From: Rathayibacter sp. SW19 | Lineage (GTDB): Bacteria; Actinomycetota; Actinomycetes; Actinomycetales; Microbacteriaceae | Reading direction: 5' to 3' | DNA length: 64,000 nt | Assembly (NCBI RefSeq): GCF_030866825.1 | Contig: NZ_CP133020.1 | Coordinates: 3,968,001-4,032,000 of the forward strand | In this document: piece by piece, positions 41,875-50,245 of the stretch | Layout of the letters: the number at the start of each line of letters is the position of its first letter | How positions within the stretch are numbered: position 1 is the first letter of the stretch | Notes under the pieces: generated by a model | What the model was told of the DNA's origin: nothing | Database searches by the model: none | What the model saw: the letters and a program-made list of their open reading frames with translations, nothing else | Made by a program: the position numbers and the translations under genes

Positions 41875-42333
41875 ATGCCGCTTTATCTGGAGGACCTGAG
41901 CGCCGGACAGTCGTTCGTCTCACCCGGTCGCACCATCACCGAGGCTGACGTGATGTCGTTCGCCGCGTGGACGAACGACAACAACCAGGTGCACACCGAC
42001 GCGGAGTTCGCCAAGGCGACCCGCTATGGGCAGCGGATCGTGCACGGAATGCTCGGCGCATCCCTGTGTCTGGGGTTGATCGCCCGGACGGGCGTGTTCG
42101 AGGGCAGCGCGGTTGCGCTGCTGGGCATCGACCAGTGGCGGTTTACTGCACCGATCTTCATCGGGGACACCGTGACCTGCACGGTCGAGATCCTCTCCGC
42201 CCGCCCGACGAGCAAAGGTGATTTCGGCATCGTCGAGCGCCAGCTCACGTTGCGCAATCAGCGGGGCGAAACTGTGCAGGAGGGGCGGATGGACCTCATG
42301 GTGGCGCGGAAGCAAGTAGCACCGGCCGAGTAA
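41875..42333 (+). CDS. MaoC-family hydratase/dehydratase
   Basis: A 152-residue hot-dog hydratase with WTNDNNQVHTDAEFAKATRYGQRIVHGMLGASLCLGL, carrying the catalytic Asp/His motif. Substrate unknown, presumably an acyl-CoA. GAAGGAG precedes the ATG. A broken paralogue of its C-terminal 90 codons lies 3 kb downstream (45297-45566). Confidence 0.88.
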   Translation: MPLYLEDLSAGQSFVSPGRTITEADVMSFAAWTNDNNQVHTDAEFAKATRYGQRIVHGMLGASLCLGLIARTGVFEGSAVALLGIDQWRFTAPIFIGDTVTCTVEILSARPTSKGDFGIVERQLTLRNQRGETVQEGRMDLMVARKQVAPAE

Positions 42334-42352
42334 AGCGCGTCAACCCGCGCTA

Positions 42353-42386
42353 GAATGTGTATGGCAAACACATTTCATACACATTC
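42353..42386 (+). promoter_or_regulatory. Second vapBC operator
   Basis: GAATGTGTATG (42353-42363) and CATACACATTC (42376-42386) are perfect 11-bp inverted arms around a 12-bp A/T-rich spacer, 40 bp before the antitoxin start. Presumed binding site of the VapB antitoxin. Confidence 0.75.
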
Positions 42387-42425
42387 GCCGTGAGGCGAGC
42401 AGAGGACCTGATCGGAGGGCGCGCG

Positions 42426-42623
42426 ATGCGCACGAACATCGAAATAGACGACGCTCTTCTCGCACAGGCGCAAGCGGCAACCGGGGCGACCACGAAGAAG
42501 GAGGTCGTTCGGCTCGGATTGGTGACGCTCGTGCGCCTGGGGCAACAAGCTGCGGTGCGCGAGCTTCGAGGGCAGCTGCCCTGGGATGGAGACCTTGACG
42601 AGTTGCGACGCGATGCCTCATGA
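42426..42623 (+). CDS. vapB: VapB-family antitoxin (type II)
   Basis: A 65-residue antitoxin beginning MRTNIEIDDALLAQAQAATGATTKKEVVRLGL, the ribbon-helix-helix of the DUF2191/VapB group; the C-terminal LPWDGDLDELRRDAS wraps the toxin. GGAGGG lies upstream of the ATG; in-frame codons further upstream fall in the operator. Overlaps vapC by four bases (ATGA). Confidence 0.92.
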   Translation: MRTNIEIDDALLAQAQAATGATTKKEVVRLGLVTLVRLGQQAAVRELRGQLPWDGDLDELRRDAS

Positions 42624-43009
42624 TCGTCGTCGACTCGAGCGTCTGGATCGACTATTTCAACGGCGCAGACTCAGTAGCCGCCGGAACACTGAATGAATTG
42701 CTGGGCGTAGAACGGCTGGCAATCGGGGACCTGATCCTCACCGAGGTGCTTCAGGGTTTCCGTTCAGACCCCGACTTCGCTCGGGCGCGGCAGGCTCTGC
42801 TGTCATTCACCGTCTTCCCCATGCTCGGCGTGGATGCAGCGCTGCGCGCAGCGGAGAACTACCGAGCGTTGCGCAAACGTGGTGTGACCGTGCGCAAAAC
42901 CGCTGACGTGATCATCGCCTCATTCTGCATTGAGAACGGACACAGCCTGTTATTCTCCGACCGCGATTTCCTGCCATTTGTGCGGCATCTCGGTTTGGTG
43001 CGCGCCTGA
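42620..43009 (+). CDS. vapC: VapC-family PIN ribonuclease toxin
   Basis: A 129-residue PIN domain: VVDSSVWIDYFNG (Asp), LTEVLQGF (Glu), KTADVIIASFCIENGHSLLFSDRDFLPF (two Asp). Co-translated with its antitoxin. The window thus has two unrelated VapBC modules. Confidence 0.93.
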   Translation: MIVVDSSVWIDYFNGADSVAAGTLNELLGVERLAIGDLILTEVLQGFRSDPDFARARQALLSFTVFPMLGVDAALRAAENYRALRKRGVTVRKTADVIIASFCIENGHSLLFSDRDFLPFVRHLGLVRA

Positions 43010-43120
43010 GACCTACATGTGGTTATGCCCGCGCACGCCCGTGGTCGACCTCGACTGTTTCCCTCTGTCGACAGGTCGCTCGACGGCGTAGCCTTGCTCT
43101 AGCAGAGGAGATGATGAGCC

Positions 43121-43306
43121 ATGCAAGCGACGGCAGGCGAGCGGATTCTCATTCGGGGCAAGACGGTGGACAACCCGGATCGACACGGCGAAATTCTTGA
43201 AGTGCGTGGGGAGGACGGCACCCCACCGTACCTTGTACGCTTCGACGACGGGCATGAGACGTTGATCTATCCGGGACCAGACTGCGTCGTCGAACGCGCC
43301 AGCTGA
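43121..43306 (+). CDS. DUF1918-domain protein
   Basis: A 61-residue protein fitting the DUF1918 fold: GERILIRGKTVDNPDRHGEILEVRGEDGTPPYLVRFDDGHETLIYPGPDC, an SH3-like barrel found almost only in actinobacteria. Function unknown. AGGAG lies upstream of the ATG. Confidence 0.9.
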   Translation: MQATAGERILIRGKTVDNPDRHGEILEVRGEDGTPPYLVRFDDGHETLIYPGPDCVVERAS

Positions 43307-43344
43307 CCCGCCTATTCGCTGACCGGTCTATTCAGAGGTCGGCC

Positions 43345-44469
43345 CTACTCGAACGGGTAGCGCATGCCGATGGCTCTGCGCCACTGATCGAGCACGCGTG
43401 CGTTGCCGATGCTGTCCGCCCACATGATTTGCGGGCTCTGCCCTGCCGCAAGATTCTCCGCGAGCGCGTCAGCCTGCAGTGCGTATTGGTACGCGCCCGG
43501 AATGCGAATCGACGTGACGGCCGCACCGGCGCGGGCAATCTCGATGCGTGAGCCATCCGTAACGCTTGGCAACCACGGGTCGGCAACAGTGATCCGGCCG
43601 GCGGACCCGTACAGCACGATGCCGCTGCCAATATCGATGGTTGTGCCGCAGGTGACGTGCGCGGAGATGCCGGAGCGGAACTCGAGGGATGCGCTGGCCC
43701 ATTCGTCCACGCCGGTCGCCCCGACCGTGCCGCGCCCTGTGAACGAGACCGGGTCGGCGAACAGCTCGCCGACGGCCGCGCCGGCCAGCAATCGTGCCGC
43801 TGAAACCGGGTAGCCGCCGACATCGAGGATGCCGCCGCCGGCAAGCGCCGGATTCATCAGGCGGTGCTCGGCCGGCAGCTCTGCGGCGTAGGTGAACGAC
43901 GCTTCGACGTGCTGCAGTTCGCCAATGGCGCGGTCGCGAACGAGTTCGACGAGTTTGGCGGTCTGCGGGTGAAAACGGTACATGTAGCCCTCGGCGAGGT
44001 AGACCCCGGCCGTACGAGCAGCATCGACGATTGCGAAGACGCCGGCCTGATTGACCGCGAGCGGCTTCTCGCACACGATGTGCTTTCCCGCGCGGGCTGC
44101 GTCGATGGCGCCCTGCACGTGTTCGGTGTGCACCGTCGCAATGTAGACCGCGTCGACCTCGGGGTCGGCGAAAAGCTCTGCGTAGGACCCATACGAGCGG
44201 ATGCCGGTGGCCGCGGTGGCCGCGGCATCGCGCGGAGCTGGCGCATCGCGTGGAGCCGCCGCATCGCGTACACCCGCGGGATCCGTATATTCGCCGGCAA
44301 ATGCGCGCGCCCGGTCAAGGCTGCGGCTGGCCACCGCCGTTAGCCGCCCGGTGCGACTGTGCGACAGTTGGTCGGCGAAGCGGTGGGCGATGGAGCCGGG
44401 CCCGACGATCCCCCAGCGCACCCCGGACTCTTCTTCTGAGTCTTTTGAGCGCAACGCGGTCGAATTCAT
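43345..44469 (-). CDS. Gfo/Idh/MocA-family oxidoreductase
   Basis: A 374-residue NAD(P)-dependent dehydrogenase: Rossmann GIVGPGSIAHRFADQL, EKP motif HIVCEKPLAVNQAG, then FHPQTAKLVELVRDRAIGEL and GGGILDVGGYPVSAARL in the substrate domain (related to trans-dihydrobenzenediol dehydrogenase-like members). A 20-residue Ala/Arg/Asp/Pro insertion of repeats (DAAAPRDAPAPRDAAA) interrupts the Rossmann domain at about 65-85. Monocistronic; substrate unknown. Confidence 0.88.
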   Translation of the reverse strand: MNSTALRSKDSEEESGVRWGIVGPGSIAHRFADQLSHSRTGRLTAVASRSLDRARAFAGEYTDPAGVRDAAAPRDAPAPRDAAATAATGIRSYGSYAELFADPEVDAVYIATVHTEHVQGAIDAARAGKHIVCEKPLAVNQAGVFAIVDAARTAGVYLAEGYMYRFHPQTAKLVELVRDRAIGELQHVEASFTYAAELPAEHRLMNPALAGGGILDVGGYPVSAARLLAGAAVGELFADPVSFTGRGTVGATGVDEWASASLEFRSGISAHVTCGTTIDIGSGIVLYGSAGRITVADPWLPSVTDGSRIEIARAGAAVTSIRIPGAYQYALQADALAENLAAGQSPQIMWADSIGNARVLDQWRRAIGMRYPFE

Positions 44470-44639
44470 TGCATGCGAGATCAGCGCATCCTTCCGTCGG
44501 TCGCGGTGAGGGACATCTCAATTATCGACGATCGGGCTCAGCGACAGAACCGCGTGCTGGCTCTTGATCTGGCGGCCGGTGCGGCGTAGCGTGACCTCCG
44601 CCGGTCGCTCCCGGCGTGAGTTGAGAGAGGACGTCGACC

Positions 44640-44828
44640 ATGGTCAACACAGCGGATGGGGGCGCGGATTATCCGCCCGAAGTGCCGCTCGAGGACGAAC
44701 CGGAGCGATTCATCGAGGGCTCAGATATCTCCGACGAACTGGAAACCGAGCCGCTCGAATCATCCTCCGATACGGACGACGACGATGAACCCACGGACGA
44801 CGACTTCGCCCAAGTCAACGACGGCTGA
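44640..44828 (+). CDS. Small acidic hypothetical protein
   Basis: A 62-residue, strongly acidic (Asp/Glu more than one third), probably disordered protein with EDEPERFIEGSDISDELE and a DDDDEPTDDD run. AGAGAGG lies nine bases before the ATG. No family recognised. It stands alone between a leftward oxidoreductase gene and a stretch of pseudogenes. Confidence 0.55.
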   Translation: MVNTADGGADYPPEVPLEDEPERFIEGSDISDELETEPLESSSDTDDDDEPTDDDFAQVNDG

Positions 44829-44870
44829 GTCGCCGCTGTCTCTGGAACGATAGCCACCTCGAGGATGCTG

Positions 44871-45175
44871 ATGGATATTCAGGCTGCCGGGCTCGCGGGC
44901 GAGACCATTCCGTTGCCTCTCGGCAGTGGCGGCGCCACCGGATATTCGTAGGCGCTCGATCCCCAAACGGGGGCATCCGAGTTCCCCGTACGGAGGTTCA
45001 GGCACAAACAGACGACCTCGTTCCTGGCGACCTCGTTCCTGGCGATCCGGTGGCGGGGCCCGAGGTGTTCGTTCAGGCCGATAGGCCGGGGGTCTACCGC
45101 TTTCGGGCGCGACTGAAGCGCCCGTGGGAGGCCGACGGCATCCGGTCGGTTGAAGTAGCGCTGACCGCTCGCTGA
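44871..45175 (+). pseudogene. Broken chagasin-type (I42) protease-inhibitor gene
   Basis: The first frame from ATG 44871 reads GETIPLPLGSGGATGYS and stops at TAG (44949-44951) exactly where inhibitors of family I42 have Trp in TTGYxW, so TGG became TAG. After the stop the frame continues ALDPQTGASEF, then coding sense moves to another frame ending EVFVQADRPGVYRFRARLKRP...VEVALTAR at TGA 45173-45175. The whole would give about 100 residues, the family size. Thus one nonsense and one frameshift mutation. Family assignment is by motif only. Confidence 0.6.
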
Positions 45176-45192
45176 TCAGCACAGTTCGCTGA

Positions 45193-45294
45193 TCAGCGCA
45201 GTATGAAGCGTTCGTCGATCTTGTACTTTCGCGCGTCGAACTGGATCGGAAGCAGACGGGGTGCGATGACGCCGCGGTCGTGCCAGTCGAAGGC
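45193..45294 (-). pseudogene. C-terminal fragment of an unidentified leftward gene
   Basis: The minus strand encodes FDWHDRGVIAPRLLPIQFDARKYK...ERFILR ending at TGA (45195-45193). Composition and the complete stop suggest the tail of a real protein, but no start exists and the frame is cut where MaoC homology begins on the other strand. Family not identified. Confidence 0.35.
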
Positions 45295-45296
45295 GC

Positions 45297-45566
45297 CTGG
45301 GCGCATCCCTCTGCTTGGGTTTGATTGCACGAACCGGCGTGTTCGAAGGCAGCGCGGTCGCCCTGCTCAGCACCGACGGATGGCACTTCACGGCGCCGAT
45401 CTTCATCGGCGACACCGAGACGTGCACGGTTGAGATCCTCTCGACGCGGCCGACGAGCAAAGTTGACTTCGGCATCGTCGAGCGTCAGGTGACGCTGCAC
45501 AATCACCACGGCGAGATCGCGCAGAGCGGTCGAATGGACCTGATGGTGGCCCGGCGACCCGAGTGA
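45297..45566 (+). pseudogene. 5'-truncated MaoC-family hydratase copy
   Basis: From about codon LGASLCLGLIARTGVFEGSAVALL to the end (90 codons) this matches the C-terminal part of the MaoC gene at 41875-42333, with about four of five residues identical, but the first 60 codons with the catalytic Asp/His are missing. The breakpoint abuts the leftward gene fragment, so a deletion or insertion fused two remnants. Confidence 0.75.
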
Positions 45567-45643
45567 GCTGCGCCGCGGTTTCACACGTCGCCTGATGGAC
45601 CACACCGATGGCGATTGACGGTGGCTCCCCGTACAGTCGCCGC

Positions 45644-46324
45644 ATGAAGTCCACTAATGAACGTCAGCCGCCACAAGTCGCGGTCGCCCTTGTTGACACT
45701 TTCTCCGCAACGAAGATTGTGCGATTGATTCTCATCGCATCCGCGTTCGTTGTGATACCAACCGTTTTGCTTCTTCTTGTCAAGTATCTCCCTGTGTCTA
45801 TGTCGATTGTGGTTGCTATCGGCTGCTATGGCAGCCTGGCGCTCACGTTCCTATTTGGACTAGCAATCGTGGCGCACAGCGACCCATTGCCGCCGATCGC
45901 CGAGATGTCGGTACTCGGTCAACGCGCTGCGTGGCTCGGCCGCTATGCGGTCGGCACCATCCTTCTGATCGTCGGAGCAATCATTGTGCTCACTGTCCAG
46001 TCGGAATTTGACACTTCAGGCACACTGACCGGATCATCGAATCCAATCACATCGATCTTTACGTGGATCCTCGTGCCGACGCTGTGGCTGGGCGTCTGGA
46101 TTGCTTGCCTCGTGCTCTCCATCGACCTCTGTCGATTAGGAAGACGGCGACGCGCTTACGGGCTCGTGCGCGCGCTCCGGCAATTCGCCGTTCGCGGGCG
46201 CTCCACGCGGCGAGTATTGATTCGCGTGGGCATGACAATGACGATTTGGTACTGGACGCTTGTGGCCTTTTGCTTCGTACCGTTATTGCTGGCGGTAGTG
46301 CTTTCCGCCCGCGGCGTGGTGTAG
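45644..46324 (+). CDS. Four-helix membrane protein, unknown
   Basis: A 226-residue protein with four hydrophobic segments (IVRLILIASAFVVIPTVLLLL, IVVAIGCYGSLALTFLFGLAIV, GTILLIVGAIIVLTV, ILVPTLWLGVWIACLVLSI) and a fifth at the end (TLVAFCFVPLLLAVVL); a basic loop RLGRRRRAYGLVRALRQF lies between. Codon use is less GC-biased than its neighbours, a hint of transfer. The start could also be ATG 45608. No family recognised. Confidence 0.65.
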   Translation: MKSTNERQPPQVAVALVDTFSATKIVRLILIASAFVVIPTVLLLLVKYLPVSMSIVVAIGCYGSLALTFLFGLAIVAHSDPLPPIAEMSVLGQRAAWLGRYAVGTILLIVGAIIVLTVQSEFDTSGTLTGSSNPITSIFTWILVPTLWLGVWIACLVLSIDLCRLGRRRRAYGLVRALRQFAVRGRSTRRVLIRVGMTMTIWYWTLVAFCFVPLLLAVVLSARGVV

Positions 46325-46492
46325 CAGAGCGGACTGTCGTGGCTTCTCAGAAGTTTTGGAACCTACCCTAAACGAGTCGAGTGTCATCTCCAGAATCGCG
46401 GACGCATGACGCGGTGAGTCGAGCCGCTGTTGCTAAAAAGCGGCCACGCACATGTTTCCGACGTACGTGCCGAAGCGGTCAATTGAGACGCT

Positions 46493-46507
46493 GCGCGCGC
46501 GCGCGCG
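46493..46507. repeat. GC dinucleotide tract
   Basis: GCGCGCGCGCGCGCG in the 224-bp gap between the membrane protein and the HxlR gene. The rest of that gap shows nothing recognisable. Confidence 0.8.
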
Positions 46508-46548
46508 TACTGCATTGTTTCGGTGCGCACGCGGCATCCGATCGCGCT

Positions 46549-47103
46549 CTATGCGCGCGGAACGGTGGCGCTTTCCTCGGCAATAACCTCTTCGTACGCG
46601 GCCCTGAGCTGAGCGGACACGGACGGCGACCGGTTCACCCTGGGGCTGCCAAGATGCTGTTCACGAAGCTCGTCCATGAACGCGTCCCACAATTCGGGAC
46701 CACCGTCTTCGAGAACCTGCGCCCGAATGGAGAGCGCTCGAGATGCCGGGCGGTTCCGCCGACCCCAAGCCCCCAGCGCGGCGAGCACGGGAACCAATTC
46801 TATGGCGGGCTCGGTCAGGTCGTAACGGGCGCTATTCGGATGCCCGGGGTCGGCCCGTCTGGTAATCATCCCCTGCGCAACAAGCCGTTTGAGCCGGTCG
46901 GCAAGAATGTTCGTCGCGATTCCTTCGTTCGACCCGGCCAGCAGCTCACCGTAGCGATGGCGTTCACCGAAGATCATGTCGCGGACGATCAACAGCGACC
47001 ACTTGTCGCCGATGACCTCAATCGCGAGGTTGATCGGGCAGCCCGATCGGTGGTCATCCGTCGCCGACCCCGTCGATCTCGTCGATCTCACTGATCCCGC
47101 CAC
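46549..47103 (-). CDS. HxlR-family transcriptional regulator
   Basis: A 184-residue winged-helix regulator with GCPINLAIEVIGDKWSLLIVRDMIFGERHRYGELL, NILADRLKRLVAQGMI and the C-terminal helix pair of the family (the leading Cys is a redox-sensitive residue in some members). I choose GTG 47103 because AAGGA is nine bases upstream; a TTG at 47139 is less likely. Divergent from a DHFR-like gene it probably controls. Confidence 0.88.
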   Translation of the reverse strand: MAGSVRSTRSTGSATDDHRSGCPINLAIEVIGDKWSLLIVRDMIFGERHRYGELLAGSNEGIATNILADRLKRLVAQGMITRRADPGHPNSARYDLTEPAIELVPVLAALGAWGRRNRPASRALSIRAQVLEDGGPELWDAFMDELREQHLGSPRVNRSPSVSAQLRAAYEEVIAEESATVPRA

Positions 47104-47146
47104 TCTCGCCAATCCTTGCAATCGAAAAAGCCCGCACAACTAATCA

Positions 47147-47161
47147 CTTGCAAACTGCAAG
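47147..47161. promoter_or_regulatory. Candidate HxlR operator
   Basis: CTTGCAAACTGCAAG, a 6-3-6 perfect inverted repeat, in the 113-bp gap between hxlR and the divergent reductase gene. GCAAG recurs at 47194, giving an extra half-site. Confidence 0.5.
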
Positions 47162-47216
47162 CACTGCTTTTATTCTAGGTTGACTTTCAAAACGCAAGCC
47201 TGCGGAGGTATCAGAT

Positions 47217-47753
47217 ATGGGTTCGACGATCTGGCACGTCACCCAGTCGCTGGACGGCTTTATTGCGGCACCGAACGACGACATGTCCTGGATGGACGGG
47301 AGCGTAAGCACAATGCCGCCGTTGGCCAAGCAGGTGCTCGATGGTGTCGGCGCTATCCTGGGCGGTCGGCGTTGGTACGACGGCGCGGTGGCGCACCACA
47401 ATGGCACGGCCGGGATCTACGGCGGCGCCTGGCACGGTCCGGTATTTGTGGTGACTCATCGGGCACTCGAAGCCGGCGACGTCACCGCGGTGCCTGGGCC
47501 AATTGCGGATGCGCTCGCCACCGCTCGCGCGTCGGCATCCGGTAAGGATGTCGTCATCCTCGGAGCCGCTACAGCGACTCAAGCGCTCGAGGCGGGCGAA
47601 CTCGACGACATTGTGGTCCACATCGCACCCGCGCTTCTCGGAGCAGGAACCCGTTTGATCGAAGCGCTTCCGTCTCCAGTGCGGCTCGAACTCGACGTGT
47701 TGAATCGCACCGAACAGCTGGCCGACCTGCGCTACCGAGTCGTACGCAGCTGA
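47217..47753 (+). CDS. RibD C-terminal/DHFR-like reductase
   Basis: A 178-residue dihydrofolate-reductase-fold protein: TIWHVTQSLDGFIAAPNDDMSWM at the start, ILGGRRWYDG, GPVFVVTHR, DVVILGAATATQALEAGELDDIVVHIAPALLGAGTRL and the end LADLRYRVVRS. Such YyaP/YwjB-like proteins reduce unknown pteridine or flavin precursors. GGAGG precedes the ATG. Confidence 0.88.
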   Translation: MGSTIWHVTQSLDGFIAAPNDDMSWMDGSVSTMPPLAKQVLDGVGAILGGRRWYDGAVAHHNGTAGIYGGAWHGPVFVVTHRALEAGDVTAVPGPIADALATARASASGKDVVILGAATATQALEAGELDDIVVHIAPALLGAGTRLIEALPSPVRLELDVLNRTEQLADLRYRVVRS

Positions 47754-47817
47754 GCCACTGAGCAACTGAGTGGCGCTCGACCGCGCATCTCACCCAGCGA
47801 AACGGAGGTTCTCCACG

Positions 47818-48365
47818 ATGCACCTGTTCTCGTTCATGGCTGTCAGTGCCGACGGTTATCACAGCACGCTCGACAGGGATGTGGGCTGGCAGACGTTCGG
47901 TCCAGAGTTCACCGAGTATTCGGCCGAGCAACTCGACGAAGTTGACACACTGGTTCTGGGTCGCGTCACCTACGAGGAGATGGTCGCATTCTGGATGAGC
48001 GACGTCGGATCCGATTTCGATGCCCGGATCGCCGACCGGATGAACTCGCTGGCCAAGTTCGTCGTTTCGCGCTCATTGCAGACCGTGAACTGGGGCGCCT
48101 CTGACATCAGCCTCACTACCGTCGAAGGAATCGCCGAACTCAAGACGAATCGGCGCGGATCCGCGGCCATCCTCGGCAGCTCCGGGCTCACCGCTACGCT
48201 TCTCCGAGCCCACCTTGTCGACGAGCTGCGTCTCATGGTGAACCCGGTCATCCTCGACGAGGGCCAGAAACTTTTCGCCGGATCTGGAACGGTCCCTTGA
48301 AGTTGACCCGTGTTCGCCCCTTCGACTCCGGAAATGTGTTGCTCTACTATCAACCCAGCTACTGA
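47818..48365 (+). pseudogene. Second DHFR-like reductase gene with a C-terminal frameshift
   Basis: From ATG 47818 (GGAGG nine bases upstream) the frame encodes HLFSFMAVSADGYHS...VLGRVTYEEM...AILGSSGLTATLLRAHLVDELRLMVNPVILDEGQKLF and stops at TGA 48298-48300. The family ending LKLTRVRPFDSGNVLLYYQPSY continues in a shifted frame from 48297 to TGA 48365. So the last 22 residues are lost by an indel near 48295. Either the gene is newly inactivated or the base is a sequencing error. Confidence 0.75.
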
Positions 48366-48376
48366 TGGGTGATCGA

Positions 48377-48427
48377 GGTGGCGATCGGACTTGAGCCCGC
48401 GACACCACGATTATGAGCCGTGTGCTC
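48377..48427 (-). pseudogene. Decayed tRNA 3' half with CAT anticodon
   Basis: The minus strand reads GAGCACACGGCTCATAATCG, then GTGTCGCGGGCTCAAGTCC and GATCGCCACC, the layout of an anticodon arm with CAT (Met/Ile type), T loop and acceptor 3' strand. The T stem no longer pairs and the 5' acceptor half is absent, so it cannot be a working tRNA. Confidence 0.45.
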
Positions 48428-48719
48428 GTATTGGCCTCGGCTCAGGGTGTGCGTCGAGTCGAAATTCTTTGGAATTTCAATCATCTTCGCCCATGTGAGC
48501 AGTGCAGGATGGTGTTGGATTTCTCTCGGTTGTGTCCAAAATGTGTCCACGACTTCCGACTCTGGTGCGCGAAGACGACGATCACCCGGCGGTCGTCACG
48601 TGCGAAGTAGACGACCCGACAAGGAATACCGCCAACCCTCCTGGCCAGATCAGTCGCAGGGGCAGACGAGCGGAACCCGACGCCTAGTGAAACAAAGTGC
48701 CGTTGCATCTCGACTAACG

Positions 48720-48745
48720 CGGAGGGCGTAGGATTCGAACCCTAT
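48720..48745 (-). pseudogene. tRNA 3'-end fragment (T arm and acceptor strand)
   Basis: The minus strand ATAGGGTTCGAATCCTACG and CCCTCCG contains a canonical T loop (GGTTCGAATCC) with four of five T-stem pairs, followed by a 7-base acceptor strand and discriminator. No 5' half is present. Fragments like this are left by integrases that use tRNA 3' ends as attachment sites. Confidence 0.5.
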
Positions 48746-49114
48746 TCCGGTTGCGAAGACGACGACGTATTGGACGCACTTCCCAGCGTTCTCAACGAAT
48801 CACGCACATCGCGGCCCACGTCGATAGTCCTCAATCTCGTTCAAGTTTGACATAGTCGCGGCCGCGGCCAGAGCCTTTCAAAGGCCGCTTAGGTCTCTGT
48901 CGGTATAGCGGTTGCGCGTTGCTGCTCACGTGGCTTGGGCGGTGTTGGTAGCATCAGTCAGCCTGCGACATGGCGCGCAATATCGACCGATACGCGGTCG
49001 CACGCAAACGGAGTCGTCGGCTGCCTCGCGCTGTGAGAATCGCGGTGAAGTCGCTTCGTGGACCCCCGTGTTAAGCGGTGTAACCGGCAAGACAATCTGT
49101 GCGCTATTTCCCAT

Positions 49115-49126
49115 GGTAACGTTATC
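49115..49126 (+). promoter_or_regulatory. LacI-family operator GGTAACGTTATC
   Basis: One mismatch from the perfect palindrome GGTAACGTTACC at 62056 and 50 bp upstream of the first lacI-type gene, implying autoregulation. Confidence 0.65.
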
Positions 49127-49175
49127 GACAGTGCTCGATTCGCCCCGAACGGCCGGAACAGGGGGCAACATACGG

Positions 49176-50222
49176 ATGATTCGGAACGAACAGCCTCCGA
49201 AGCGTCAGGCCACGATCAAAGACGTCGCGGCGCTGGCAGGCGTCAGCCCGATGACCGTTTCGCGTACCCTTTCCGGCGCACAAAGCGTGCGGCCCGAGCA
49301 GCGGCGCAAGGTTCGCGACGCCGTCGCAATGCTCGACTACCACCGCAACGAGAACGCGCGAAGCATGCGCCCAGGCCATTCCTCGGGACTCATCGGCGTA
49401 GCCATCACCAACCTGGGCAATCCGTACTACGGCCAGTTCGCACTCGGGGTCGAAGAGGTCGCCGCAAAACACGGCCGAAGGATCCTCCTCGGCAATAGTG
49501 GAGAAGACCTCGCCCGGGAGCGTCAACTCATCTCGGATTTCGTTGGACGGAAAGTCGAAGGCCTAATCGTCGTCCCAACGGGAGGCTCATCCGAGCACCT
49601 GATGCGTTCGCGGGCCGGCAATCTTCCTTTGGTGTTGGCGTCACGCAGCGTCAGCGGGGTCGATGCTGATGCCGTGGTACTGGACGACATCGGGGCGTCG
49701 TACCGCGCAACCAGTGCCCTGATCGAGGCCGGGCACACTCGGATCGCGTTCCTCGGCAACGCGGTGTCGGTCTCCACCGCCGAGCGGCGTCACGAGGGAT
49801 TCGCCCGCGCGCATGCCGACCACGGCATCCCCATCGATCCGCGACTCATCCAGCGTGGACAACAAGATGTCGCGTCCGCTCGCATCGCGCTGTCCCGACT
49901 TCTCGAGCTTCCTGATCCGCCGACCGCAGTATTCAGTGCGAACAACCGCAATACAATCGGAGCACTGCTCGCAATCGGATACCGGCCTGATCGCGAACAT
50001 TCGGTTGCGCCGACGCTCGCGGCCTTTGACGATGTCGAACTCAGCGAATTGATGCCCGTTCCAATGATCGTTATGGCCCACGACCCGAAGGAACTCGGTG
50101 CCCGAGCCGCCGAGATGCTCTTCGGTCGCATTGACGGCACCGTGACCGACCCGACTCCTCGGCTGGTTGAGCTCGCCGTAACGGTCACGAGCATCCGGAC
50201 CCCAGACGTGCTTGGCCCGTAG
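49176..50222 (+). CDS. LacI-family transcriptional regulator 1
   Basis: A 348-residue repressor. The helix-turn-helix and hinge (TIKDVAALAGVSPMTVSRTLSGAQSV...RNENARSMRPG) are followed by a periplasmic-binding-like effector domain (LIGVAITNLGNPYYGQF, VEGLIVVPT, AVFSANNRNTIGALLA, LAAFDDVELSELM). ATG 49176 starts just before the conserved domain. It closely resembles the second LacI protein (60902-61975) along its length. It converges on the mannosidase operon and likely shares its operator type. Confidence 0.92.
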   Translation: MIRNEQPPKRQATIKDVAALAGVSPMTVSRTLSGAQSVRPEQRRKVRDAVAMLDYHRNENARSMRPGHSSGLIGVAITNLGNPYYGQFALGVEEVAAKHGRRILLGNSGEDLARERQLISDFVGRKVEGLIVVPTGGSSEHLMRSRAGNLPLVLASRSVSGVDADAVVLDDIGASYRATSALIEAGHTRIAFLGNAVSVSTAERRHEGFARAHADHGIPIDPRLIQRGQQDVASARIALSRLLELPDPPTAVFSANNRNTIGALLAIGYRPDREHSVAPTLAAFDDVELSELMPVPMIVMAHDPKELGARAAEMLFGRIDGTVTDPTPRLVELAVTVTSIRTPDVLGP

Positions 50223-50245
50223 GGCTGTTGGCGCACTCCGCGGAT

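Larger units (their letters stand above)
48366..49114. other. Gene-poor stretch with tRNA remnants
   Basis: No convincing intact gene in about 750 bp. It holds the two tRNA-like fragments and, on the minus strand at 48481-48708, a 75-codon frame whose centre (CRVVYFARDDRRVIVVFAHQ) weakly recalls RelE/HigB-type toxins but lacks a proper end. From 48746 to 49114 I see nothing recognisable. The content suggests an old recombination or integration scar at the border of the mannoside cluster. Confidence 0.5.

Noticed and set aside
48481..48708. RelE/HigB-like toxin gene
   Set aside because: Only about 20 residues look similar, the end is not that of the family, no antitoxin is next to it, and the frame is in decayed DNA. 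Kept only as a note.
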